Shown here piece by piece: positions 1-5,212 of a stretch of DNA of 15,970 bases; the first letter of the stretch is position 1; each line of letters starts with the position of its first letter. The stretch spans positions 1 to 15,970 of the forward strand of contig CAZWSO010000051.1 of the NCBI GenBank assembly GCA_964636485.1. The letters run 5' to 3'. Both the position numbers and the translations under genes were made by a program. Under the pieces are notes generated by a model that saw only the letters and a list, made by a program, of their open reading frames with translations, was not told the origin of the DNA and did no database searches. Origin of the DNA: CAYXRS01 sp964636485. GTDB lineage: Bacteria > Gemmatimonadota > Gemmatimonadetes > Gemmatimonadales > Gemmatimonadaceae.

Positions 1-185
1 GCAACCTGAGCGCGCACGCCCGGAAGCTCGAGGAGGCGCGGTACGTCACCTGCACAAAGTCCTTCGAGGGACGCCGTCCTCGCACCGAGTACCGGCTGGC
101 ACCAGCCGGGCGCCGGGCGCTCCAGAGTTACCTCGAGCACATGGAAGCACTCATACAAGCAACGCGCGACACCATCGAGCGCTGA
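1..185 (+). CDS. Winged-helix transcriptional regulator, 3' end only
   Basis: The first complete codon is at base 3 and the frame runs 60 residues to a TGA at 183-185. The fragment reads like the C-terminal half of a small winged-helix DNA-binding protein (MarR/PadR-like 'HTH_34' type): a helix with LSAHARKLEEARYV, then the wing with KSFEGRRPRTEYRLAPAGR, then a final helix that often serves dimerisation. Proteins of this type are about 100 residues, so roughly half is missing at the window edge. The stop lies 28 nt before the ATG of the following prenyltransferase gene on the same strand, so the two may be co-transcribed. The effector and operator cannot be read from this fragment. The family call is by pattern recognition and is fairly good; a specific function is unknown. 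Confidence 0.7.
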   Translation, partial: NLSAHARKLEEARYVTCTKSFEGRRPRTEYRLAPAGRRALQSYLEHMEALIQATRDTIER

Positions 186-213
186 CCGCCTCTCTTTTTT
201 GACTGGACGCTTT

Positions 214-945
214 ATGTCTTCAAGTGCTTTGAACAGTCAGGAAACGCCGCTGCACGTTGCGATCATCATGGACGGAAACGGCCGATGGGCTACGGCGCGC
301 GGGCTGCCGCGCACCATGGGCCACCGGCGTGGCGCAGATGCCGTGCGCCGCACCGTGGAAACCGCCCCGAAGCTGGGCGTCTCCACCCTGACTCTGTACG
401 CCTTCTCCAGCGACAACTGGAAGCGTCCTCGCCGTGAGGTCGCGCTGCTGATGCGCCTCTTCGCAGAGCACCTCGTGACGGAGACGGAGGCGCTGCTGGA
501 GAATGGTGTGCGCCTGAGCGTAATCGGGCGGCGCGACAGGCTGCCGCAGACTGTGCGCGAGCGGATGGTTGCCGCCGAGGCTGCGACCCACGCAGGTACG
601 GCGCTGCACCTTCGTCTGGCGATCGACTATTCCGCGCGCGATATGATCCTCCGCGCTGCCGCTGCCCTACCCGAGGGAGTCGAGCCCACACGCGAAGCCT
701 TCGGACGCGTGCTTACCGGCTTGCGTGACGACGAACCATATTCGGGCGATGTCGACCTTCTCATCCGTACCGGCGGCGAGAAGCGTCTGAGCGACTTCCT
801 GCTGTGGGAGTGCGCGTACGCTGAGCTCTACTTCAGCGAGATCATGTGGCCGGAGTTCGGCGCCGCCGAATTGCAAAGAGCGGTCGAGTGGTTCCGCGCG
901 CGACAGCGGCGGTTTGGGGCGGTGCCGGAGGCGGCGGCAGGTTGA
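214..945 (+). CDS. uppS: Divergent cis-prenyltransferase (undecaprenyl diphosphate synthase family)
   Basis: A 243-residue protein of normal length for the family, which condenses isopentenyl diphosphate onto an allylic diphosphate to make Z-polyprenyl chains such as the cell-wall lipid carrier. Visible motifs: HVAIIMDGNGRWA at residues 14-26 with the catalytic Asp20, GHRRGADAV (37-45), LTLYAFSSDNWKRP (59-72), and the diphosphate-binding segment DLLIRTGGEKRLSDFLLWE (181-199) followed by AYAELYF. A longer reading from TTG at 199 is possible, but ATG 214 has a GGA 6 nt upstream and leaves a normal N-terminus. Odd points: the usual YGGR segment reads YSAR (residues 139-142), and the usual SNFLLWQ reads SDFLLWE. 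The gene is not next to cdsA/dxr, its common housekeeping neighbours. It may be a second, specialised copy. Family assignment is secure; product chain length is not. Confidence 0.9.
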   Translation: MSSSALNSQETPLHVAIIMDGNGRWATARGLPRTMGHRRGADAVRRTVETAPKLGVSTLTLYAFSSDNWKRPRREVALLMRLFAEHLVTETEALLENGVRLSVIGRRDRLPQTVRERMVAAEAATHAGTALHLRLAIDYSARDMILRAAAALPEGVEPTREAFGRVLTGLRDDEPYSGDVDLLIRTGGEKRLSDFLLWECAYAELYFSEIMWPEFGAAELQRAVEWFRARQRRFGAVPEAAAG

Positions 946-947
946 GG

Positions 948-969
948 ACGACCGTGGTTTGGCGGTCGT
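948..969 (+). other. Inverted repeat between uppS and the next ORF
   Basis: ACGACCG (948-954) and CGGTCGT (963-969) are perfect 7-bp complements around an 8-nt loop, starting 3 nt after the uppS stop. No T-run follows, so it is not a standard intrinsic terminator. It may stabilise the uppS mRNA end or slow transcription. It ends 2 nt before the ATG of the split membrane ORF and would hinder initiation there. Confidence 0.4.
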
Positions 970-971
970 GA

Positions 972-1379
972 ATGGGATTTGAACGCGCGAGCGCGGTCTT
1001 CGCACTCCTACTCTCGGGCGCCGACCCGGTTTTCGACGCCGGACGAATTGCGGCTTTACGCACGCTCGAGTCGCTTGCGTTTCTCGATCGGCTGATCGTT
1101 TTCGGCGCGCTTGGTACGGTCACATTGGGCGGCTACGGGCTGGCGCTTCGCGGTGACTGGGAGCTGGGTCGTGAGCATGCGCGGTAGCTGCCACGCGCGC
1201 TTCTCGGCGACACGGAGCGCGCCATCGTGCTCGCCGCATCCACCGTGGCCACCTTGGTAATGGCTGTTGCTTCGTCCGGACCGCGACTCCGTGCCGCAAC
1301 GGCAGCGGTGTTGTGCGGTATCGGACCCTTGGTGACCCGCGCTAGATTGGTCGCGACAACCACTCACCAGGATTCATGA
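972..1379 (+). pseudogene. Small membrane-protein ORF interrupted by an in-frame TAG
   Basis: From ATG 972 the frame codes 71 residues, meets TAG at 1185-1187, and then stays open for 63 more codons to TGA at 1377-1379. Both halves look like membrane protein: a hydrophobic stretch around residues 41-61 (LDRLIVFGALGTVTLGGYG) before the stop, and AIVLAASTVATLVMAVAS after it. The final TGA overlaps the ATG of hemQ as ATGA, the arrangement expected if the full 135-codon frame had once been a translated neighbour of hemQ. A TGA sits directly before ATG 972, so the frame cannot extend upstream. No good ribosome site precedes either half. I do not recognise the family. The simplest readings are a recent nonsense mutation or a sequencing error. 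A short genuine 71-residue protein is the alternative, and stop-codon recoding is unlikely. Confidence 0.45.
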
Positions 1380-2266
1380 CTCCGGAGAACAGGCAGTCGG
1401 CCGCACGCGGCCCCGGGCGCCCCACCAGCGAGGCGGTCCGACCTTCCAGGCGCGCGGCGCATGCGCCGGAAACGCTGGAAGGCTGGTATGCGCTTCATCA
1501 GATCTTCTCGCTCGACGCGGCGGCAAGGCGCAAGGTAACCGCATCGGAGCTGTCCGACATGCGTGAAGGAGCGGTCGGGATGCTGCTAGAGATCGTACGC
1601 CCCCGCGAGGGCTGGAGCACGGTGGTTCCGCTCATAGGCTCGGGCGCGGAGGTCATGTTCATGCACTTCCGTCCAACACTCGATGAGCTGGGCGTGGTGC
1701 AGCGCCGCATGAGCCGTGAGTCGCTCTTCGACATGTTGCGTCCGGCGTATTCCTTTCTCAGCATCACCGAGACTGCGCTCTACCACATCACAGCAGAACT
1801 CGAGCGCAGCGCGCTGGAGCGGGGTGGCGAAGTCGGCGACGTTGGTTACAGGGCGGAGCTCGATGAACGTGCGCGCGCCGAGCTCGCCAGCGAACACGTT
1901 CACCGCCGTCTCTATCCGGAGCTGCCGGACGACATGCCATACGTCTCTTTTTACCCGATGTCGAAGCGTCGCGACGCGGGCCAGAACTGGTACGCGCTGA
2001 CGCTGGAAGAGCGCAGTCGCATGATGCTGGCGCACGGGTTGACCGGCCGGCGATACGCGGGTCGCGTCCGGCAGGTCATCACCGGCGCGATCGGCCTCGA
2101 TGCCTGGGAGTGGGGTGTCACGCTGTTCGCCTCCGATCCGCTCGAGTTCAAGCGACTGGTTACGGACATGCGCTTTGACGAGGTGAGCGCCCGATACGCG
2201 GAGTTCGGAGACTTCTACGTGGGCAAGGTTGCCGATCCGGCGGCGTGGGTGGGATCACTGGGTTAG
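1376..2266 (+). CDS. hemQ: Coproheme decarboxylase (HemQ/ChdC, chlorite-dismutase family)
   Basis: This 296-residue protein belongs to the chlorite dismutase fold, coproheme decarboxylase branch. That branch converts Fe-coproporphyrin III to haem b in the coproporphyrin-dependent haem pathway, using peroxide. Visible residues: SFYPMSKRR at 191-199 with the catalytic Tyr193, Met195 and Lys197; the proximal haem ligand His220 in AHGLTGRRYAGR; Gln233 exactly 13 residues later, as in firmicute enzymes; and the C-terminal signature MRFDEVSARYAEFGDFYVG (265-283). Tyr-to-Lys and Lys-to-His spacings (4 and 23) match the Listeria/Staphylococcus enzymes as I remember them. The first ~30 residues are a basic, proline-rich extension not typical of the family. 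ATG 1376 overlaps the preceding TGA as ATGA, with AGGA 3 nt upstream. It likely supplies haem for the oxidase and cytochrome genes of this window. A true chlorite dismutase is much less likely because of the HemQ-type Tyr/Lys/Gln set. Confidence 0.93.
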   Translation: MTPENRQSAARGPGRPTSEAVRPSRRAAHAPETLEGWYALHQIFSLDAAARRKVTASELSDMREGAVGMLLEIVRPREGWSTVVPLIGSGAEVMFMHFRPTLDELGVVQRRMSRESLFDMLRPAYSFLSITETALYHITAELERSALERGGEVGDVGYRAELDERARAELASEHVHRRLYPELPDDMPYVSFYPMSKRRDAGQNWYALTLEERSRMMLAHGLTGRRYAGRVRQVITGAIGLDAWEWGVTLFASDPLEFKRLVTDMRFDEVSARYAEFGDFYVGKVADPAAWVGSLG

Positions 2267-2286
2267 CCTTGTCAAGAAAATGAGCT

Positions 2287-2303
2287 GTAGGAGTTTGCCC
2301 TAC
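2287..2303 (+). other. Small hairpin after hemQ
   Basis: GTAGG (2287-2291) and CCTAC (2299-2303) form a 5-bp stem with a 7-nt loop, 20 nt past the hemQ stop. There is no T-run. It overlaps the -35 box of the promoter proposed below, so it may be an operator-like site or chance. Confidence 0.25.
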
Positions 2304-2323
2304 GGGCCGGCCAGTCTTACATT
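2295..2323 (+). promoter_or_regulatory. Candidate sigma70-type promoter for the membrane-protein pair
   Basis: TTGCCC (2295-2300) and TACATT (2318-2323) are separated by exactly 17 nt and each matches the consensus at four of six positions. The spacer holds the palindrome GGCCGGCC (2305-2312). It would give a leader of about 90 nt before ATG 2419. The 152-nt gap after hemQ is the longest gene-free stretch on this strand before the gene pair, which supports a promoter here. This is sequence inspection only. Confidence 0.35.
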
Positions 2324-2418
2324 GGGGCACTCTCCGCCGGGCCGGGCCTCAGGACCCGTATCCGGTTTACCAAGGCTCGTGCCGGATCGGTAGCTCTTCC
2401 ACTCCAGTGGGGGTAGCG

Positions 2419-2928
2419 ATGTCCGCAGTCGATGTAGCCGACGCACCCTACACCCGCCCTGTGTGGACCGCCGCCCTTGCGGCGGGAGCGATCGCCTCGA
2501 TCGCGTTTCTCGTGCTGGAGCTGCTGCTCCTCCCGCTGGTGGCTGCCATGAGCCCGTGGACGGCCATCCGCATGATCGCCGCGATCCCGCTTGGCCAAGG
2601 CGTCCTTCCCCCTCCGGCCACGTTTGATCCGCTGATCTTCATCGTTGCGCTCCTCCTCCATATCGCACTTTCGCTGCTGTACGCGCTCGTGTTCGTGCGA
2701 CTCCTGTGGCGGTTGGGCACTTCCTCGCTCCTGCTCGCCGGTGTCGCATTCGGGATCGTGCTCTACATCGTGAACTTTCACGTCTTCACGCTGGTGTTCC
2801 CCTGGTTCGCCGAGCTCCGCGGAGTGCCGTCGCTGGTGGTGCACGCTGTGTTCGGGCTGATGGTCGCCTGGATCTATATCGCATTTTCGCGCCTGTCGAC
2901 CAGGAGGTATCCGCGCGGATCGGCCTGA
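2419..2928 (+). CDS. Four-helix inner-membrane protein of unknown function
   Basis: A 169-residue membrane protein with four hydrophobic segments at about residues 17-43, 71-95, 103-127 and 136-156, and a short basic C-terminus (RRYPRGSA). The segment MSPWTAIRMIAAIPLGQG followed by LPPPATFDP lies between helices 1 and 2 and recalls an uncharacterised family sometimes mislabelled as a sodium:proline symporter fragment. Histidines lie in helices 2 and 3 (LLLHIALS, VNFHVFTL) and in helix 4 (LVVHAVFG), so metal or haem binding is conceivable but unproven. ATG 2419 is chosen over GTG 2407 because GGGGG at 2409-2413 sits 5 nt before it. It is followed after 120 nt by another four-helix protein of similar size, and both face the oxidase operon tail to tail. 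No function can be assigned. Confidence 0.8.
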   Translation: MSAVDVADAPYTRPVWTAALAAGAIASIAFLVLELLLLPLVAAMSPWTAIRMIAAIPLGQGVLPPPATFDPLIFIVALLLHIALSLLYALVFVRLLWRLGTSSLLLAGVAFGIVLYIVNFHVFTLVFPWFAELRGVPSLVVHAVFGLMVAWIYIAFSRLSTRRYPRGSA

Positions 2929-3034
2929 GCCTGTTCGAGCGGCAGTGCAGGCTGTGTCTGTTGCAGTGCCCTTGCTGGGCGGACGGTAGGCCATCGCGGG
3001 GTGGTCTTCGGTCCGCTCTCCCCCCTCGGTGCAG

Positions 3035-3042
3035 AAGGAGGG
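3035..3042 (+). promoter_or_regulatory. Strong Shine-Dalgarno that fixes the start at 3049
   Basis: AAGGAGGG ends 6 nt before ATG 3049, the best ribosome site in the window. It decides against the longer in-frame reading from GTG 3001, whose extra 16 residues include no family-like sequence. Confidence 0.8.
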
Positions 3043-3048
3043 AATGAC

Positions 3049-3600
3049 ATGGATCCGAGAACGCGCAGCATCATCCGCGAAGGGATCGTTGCGGGAGTCA
3101 TCGGCGCATCGGCCGTAGCGATCTGGTTTCTGGTCGTGGACCTGATCGCGGGGCAGCCGCTGTTCACGCCACGGATACTCGGCCACGCGCTACTCTCCAT
3201 CCTTGGGCCGATCCCCGACTCTGCTCTGCTCCACGTGGGCATCTACACCGTATTCCACTACGCGGCCTTCTGCGCTGCCGGCATCGTGCTGTCGGTGCTT
3301 GTACACCTGGCACAGAGGGAACCCACGGTGCTGGCCGGAGCGCTCATTCTGTTCGTGGCCTTCGAGATCGCCTTTCACGGCTTCGTCAGCCTGCTTCAGG
3401 AAACAGTGCTGGGCTCGCTTGCCTGGTACAACGTCATGATCGGCAACGTCCTCGCCGCCGCCTGCATGGGGACTTACATGTGGCGGCGGCACCCTGAGCT
3501 CCGCATGGAGTTCGCTCATGCCCTGGATGGCGAAGACCATACGGCCGAGCACGAGGCGCCGTCGCTGCAGGATACGAGGGAGATCGAGACGAAGGTTTAG
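3049..3600 (+). CDS. Second four-helix membrane protein of unknown function
   Basis: This 183-residue protein has a basic N-terminus (MDPRTRSIIR), four hydrophobic segments at about 11-33, 61-88, 95-117 and 124-144, and an acidic cytoplasmic-like tail (about 155-183). The segment EGIVAGVIGASAVAIWFLVVD then AGQPLFTPRILG is a recurring pattern in uncharacterised membrane proteins found near respiratory genes. Its layout (four helices; His in helices 2 and 3, e.g. YTVFHYAAF and EIAFHGFVS) resembles the preceding gene, so the two may be distant paralogues working together. It is the last gene before the terminator at 3625. A role in the membrane near the oxidase is suggested only by position; none is proven. 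Confidence 0.8.
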   Translation: MDPRTRSIIREGIVAGVIGASAVAIWFLVVDLIAGQPLFTPRILGHALLSILGPIPDSALLHVGIYTVFHYAAFCAAGIVLSVLVHLAQREPTVLAGALILFVAFEIAFHGFVSLLQETVLGSLAWYNVMIGNVLAAACMGTYMWRRHPELRMEFAHALDGEDHTAEHEAPSLQDTREIETKV

Positions 3601-3624
3601 CCAGCGGTCAGGGATAATACGAGA

Positions 3625-3667
3625 AGTGCGCCGCAAGCGATGAATCTCCTGCGGCGCACTCTTTTTT
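3625..3667 (+). terminator. Intrinsic terminator ending the + strand block
   Basis: An 11-bp perfect GC-rich stem (AGTGCGCCGCA at 3625-3635 with TGCGGCGCACT at 3650-3660) encloses a 14-nt loop and is followed by C and six Ts (3662-3667). It lies 24 nt after the stop of the second membrane protein and 133 nt from the last gene of the converging - strand operon. On the - strand the stem is followed by TCTCGTATTAT, so it may also stop transcription from that side, more weakly. Confidence 0.92.
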
Positions 3668-3740
3668 CTCCCCGGTGCTGAAGACGTGCTTCCGCCGGCG
3701 CACCCGGTCAGATGCCAGGTTGACGATGCCAACTGCCGGC

Positions 3741-3830
3741 CTGCTACGACGTCTCCTGGCCCTTGCTCCTGCTACGACGTCTCCTGGCCCTTGCTCCTGC
3801 TACGACGTCTCCTGGCCCTTGCTCCTGCTA
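3741..3830. repeat. Three perfect 28-bp tandem repeats plus a 6-bp remnant
   Basis: Identical 28-bp units occupy 3741-3768, 3769-3796 and 3797-3824, and CTGCTA (3825-3830) repeats the first six bases again. On the - strand each unit carries the stop codon and last codons of the 48-residue membrane protein. TAGCAG (the reverse of CTGCTA) borders every unit, as expected for slippage between two short direct repeats. The unit is not a multiple of three, so extra copies lie out of frame after the first TAG. There are no spacers, so this is not a CRISPR array. Nothing else is recognisable from 3668 to 3740. Confidence 0.95.
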
Positions 3831-3946
3831 TCGCGCCGCCGTCCCCACCACCAGACCCCGACCACGATCGACGCCAGTACGAGTGGAGTGAACACGAACA
3901 GTGCACCCACCCAGAACATCGCGCCGTGAATGGGGTCGTGAGTCAT
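3800..3946 (-). CDS. 48-residue single-helix membrane protein at the end of the oxidase operon
   Basis: ATG at 3946-3944 overlaps the stop of the upstream 63-residue gene as ATGA, and the frame ends at TAG 3802-3800. The protein has a short polar N-terminus (MTHDPIHGAM), one hydrophobic helix at about residues 11-34 ending in VWWWG, and a basic, polar tail (RRRDSRSKGQETS). Size and layout recall the tiny accessory subunits or assembly factors often found with haem-copper oxidases (the CcoQ kind), but there is no recognisable homology. The last nine codons and the stop come from the first of three tandem 28-bp units, so the C-terminus has been, or is being, copied by slippage. Coupled translation and a convincing helix argue that it is real. 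Confidence 0.65.
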   Translation of the reverse strand: MTHDPIHGAMFWVGALFVFTPLVLASIVVGVWWWGRRRDSRSKGQETS

Positions 3947-4134
3947 TGGGTACCCAGGAATCGGCGCAGGTTGCGAAGGTAGTACGCGAGGCCGATGGCT
4001 CCGGCGGTGAAGCCCAGGCCGAGGCCGAGCATCAGCATCGAGCCGTCGTCGCGGAAACGGGCAAGCGACCAGGCTCCAAAAAGGGCGCAGAAGACGATGG
4101 CGGTGCCGATCAGGGCGCGGTGAAAGGGAATCAC
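3943..4134 (-). CDS. 63-residue two-helix membrane protein
   Basis: The proposed start is GTG 4134-4132 because GGAGG (4143-4139) precedes it by 4 nt. An ATG at 4206 in the same frame would add 24 residues that look non-coding. Two hydrophobic segments are visible (ALIGTAIVFCALFGAWSLA, about 7-25, and MLMLGLGLGFTAGAIGLAYY, about 32-51), joined by a short loop (RFRDDGS), with a basic C-terminus (LRNLRRFLGTQ). Its stop overlaps the next start as ATGA, so the two small proteins are made together. It follows oxidase subunit IV after 118 nt on the same strand and is probably an accessory membrane peptide of that oxidase or its assembly. The family is not recognised. Confidence 0.65.
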   Translation of the reverse strand: MIPFHRALIGTAIVFCALFGAWSLARFRDDGSMLMLGLGLGFTAGAIGLAYYLRNLRRFLGTQ

Positions 4135-4252
4135 GGGACCTCCGTAGCGGATGCAACACGATCCAGACATCGGCACACTGGCCCAGCCGCGGTTGGCGCT
4201 AGGCATAAAACGTATCGTTGGGTGCGCTCACACGGTACCTCCCGTCTTTCCG
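4135..4252 (-). other. 118-nt gap between ctaF and the two small genes
   Basis: This is the largest spacing inside the - strand operon from the radical SAM gene onward. It holds no T-run terminator. A weak stem (GTACC with GGTAC on the - strand, 18-nt loop) lies just after the ctaF stop. An AT-richer patch near 4200-4215 could hold a weak promoter for the two small genes, but I could not find a convincing -35/-10 pair. Confidence 0.3.
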
Positions 4253-4588
4253 TCACCGGTACTCCGTTATTACCGCGATAACGAGAATCACCGCCAGCGG
4301 CAGAGGGGCGATTGCGAGGATGCGGAGCCGGTTGGGCTCGTAGCGCAGGTGCATGTAGTACAATGCCACCAGCAGCGCTTTCCACACGGCGAGCGCGATC
4401 AGCACGAGAATGATCATCAGCTTCGACCAGGGCAGGAAGGCTACGAACAGCTCCACCACCGTCAGAGCGCCCAGTCCGAAAAAGACAGCCATATAACGCG
4501 GGTGGTGCACCTCGCCCGGCGCCTCGGCCACGACCACCTCGTCCGCGGGTGCCTCGACGGAGGGGGGTACGACAGGGGCTTCGTCCAT
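4253..4588 (-). CDS. ctaF: Cytochrome c oxidase subunit IV (CtaF, COX4_pro type)
   Basis: A 111-residue protein with an acidic, proline-rich N-terminal tail (about 30 residues) followed by three membrane helices at about 34-54, 57-80 and 89-108. The segment LAVWKALLVALYYMHLRYE (helix 2 and its exit) is characteristic of bacterial subunit IV of aa3/caa3 oxidases, a small non-catalytic subunit that helps assembly or stability of the complex. Position supports this: it is the fourth gene of the II-I-III-IV order typical of these operons, 12 nt after ctaE. GGGAGGA lies 5 nt before ATG 4588-4586. The long N-terminal tail is somewhat unusual. Assignment is good on motif plus context. Confidence 0.88.
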   Translation of the reverse strand: MDEAPVVPPSVEAPADEVVVAEAPGEVHHPRYMAVFFGLGALTVVELFVAFLPWSKLMIILVLIALAVWKALLVALYYMHLRYEPNRLRILAIAPLPLAVILVIAVITEYR

Positions 4589-4600
4589 GTGTCCTCCCGC

Positions 4601-5200
4601 TCAGATCAGGTAGACGATGGTGAACAGAATGATCCAGACCAGGTCCACAAAGTGCCAGTACAACCCTACCACCTCTACGCCGCGGTAGTCGCTGGCCGAG
4701 TACCGCCCGCGAAATGCACGGAAGGCGACGAAGGTCAGGCAGATGACCCCGATGGTTACGTGAAACCCGTGGAAGCCTGTCATGGTGTAGAACGTCGAAC
4801 CGTACAGCCCCTCGCCCGGGACGAAGCCCTTGTGTATGAGCTCCTGGTACTCGTAGGCCTGGATACCGAGAAAGGCGCTGCCGATCAGCGCCGTCGCCAC
4901 CAGCCAGATGCGAAGCCCGCGCTGATCGTTCCGTTGCACTGCCGCGAAGGCCTTCACCATAGTGACCGAGCTGCAGATGAGGATGAACGTATTCAGCGCC
5001 GTGATCGGCACGTTCAGCATCTCTCCCGGCTCGGCCCACGCCTCGGGTCGCGACACGCGCAGAATGATGTAGGCACCGATCAGCGCGGTGAAGAACATGA
5101 CCTCCGAGCCAAGGAAGACCCACATCCCCAGTTTTTCGTTGTAGACGCCCGTACCCGGCTCCGCGTGAGCCGGTGGGCGCATGACTATCGGCGACGCCAT
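4601..5200 (-). CDS. ctaE: Cytochrome c oxidase subunit III
   Basis: A 199-residue, five-helix subunit III, which lacks redox centres and stabilises the catalytic core and proton uptake. Hallmarks are KLGMWVFLGSEVMFFTAL (23-40), TMTGFHGFHVTIG in the fourth helix, and GLYWHFVDLVWIILF near the C-terminus. Length fits the short five-helix forms that lack the first two helices of mitochondrial subunit III. ATG 5200-5198 is preferred: GAGAGG lies 8 nt upstream. A GTG at 5209-5207 would extend it by three residues. It starts 12 nt after the ctaD stop and ends 12 nt before ctaF. Neighbouring genes encode all other core subunits, so the assignment is secure. Confidence 0.95.
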   Translation of the reverse strand: MASPIVMRPPAHAEPGTGVYNEKLGMWVFLGSEVMFFTALIGAYIILRVSRPEAWAEPGEMLNVPITALNTFILICSSVTMVKAFAAVQRNDQRGLRIWLVATALIGSAFLGIQAYEYQELIHKGFVPGEGLYGSTFYTMTGFHGFHVTIGVICLTFVAFRAFRGRYSASDYRGVEVVGLYWHFVDLVWIILFTIVYLI

Positions 5201-5212
5201 CCCATGCACCTC

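Noticed and set aside
191..200. T-run after the regulator stop as a terminator
   Set aside because: No convincing stem precedes it, and the uppS start follows within 14 nt, so it is more likely leader sequence.
1376..2266. True chlorite dismutase (perchlorate respiration)
   Set aside because: Residues Tyr193, Lys197 and Gln233 with HemQ spacing, and no perchlorate reductase genes nearby.
3741..3830. Possible CRISPR array
   Set aside because: The three 28-bp units are directly contiguous with no spacers and overlap a coding end.
3675..3982. Two + strand frames running through the tandem repeats
   Set aside because: They translate the 28-bp repeat into repeated low-complexity peptide in two frames and overlap the small - strand genes, which have better starts and helices.
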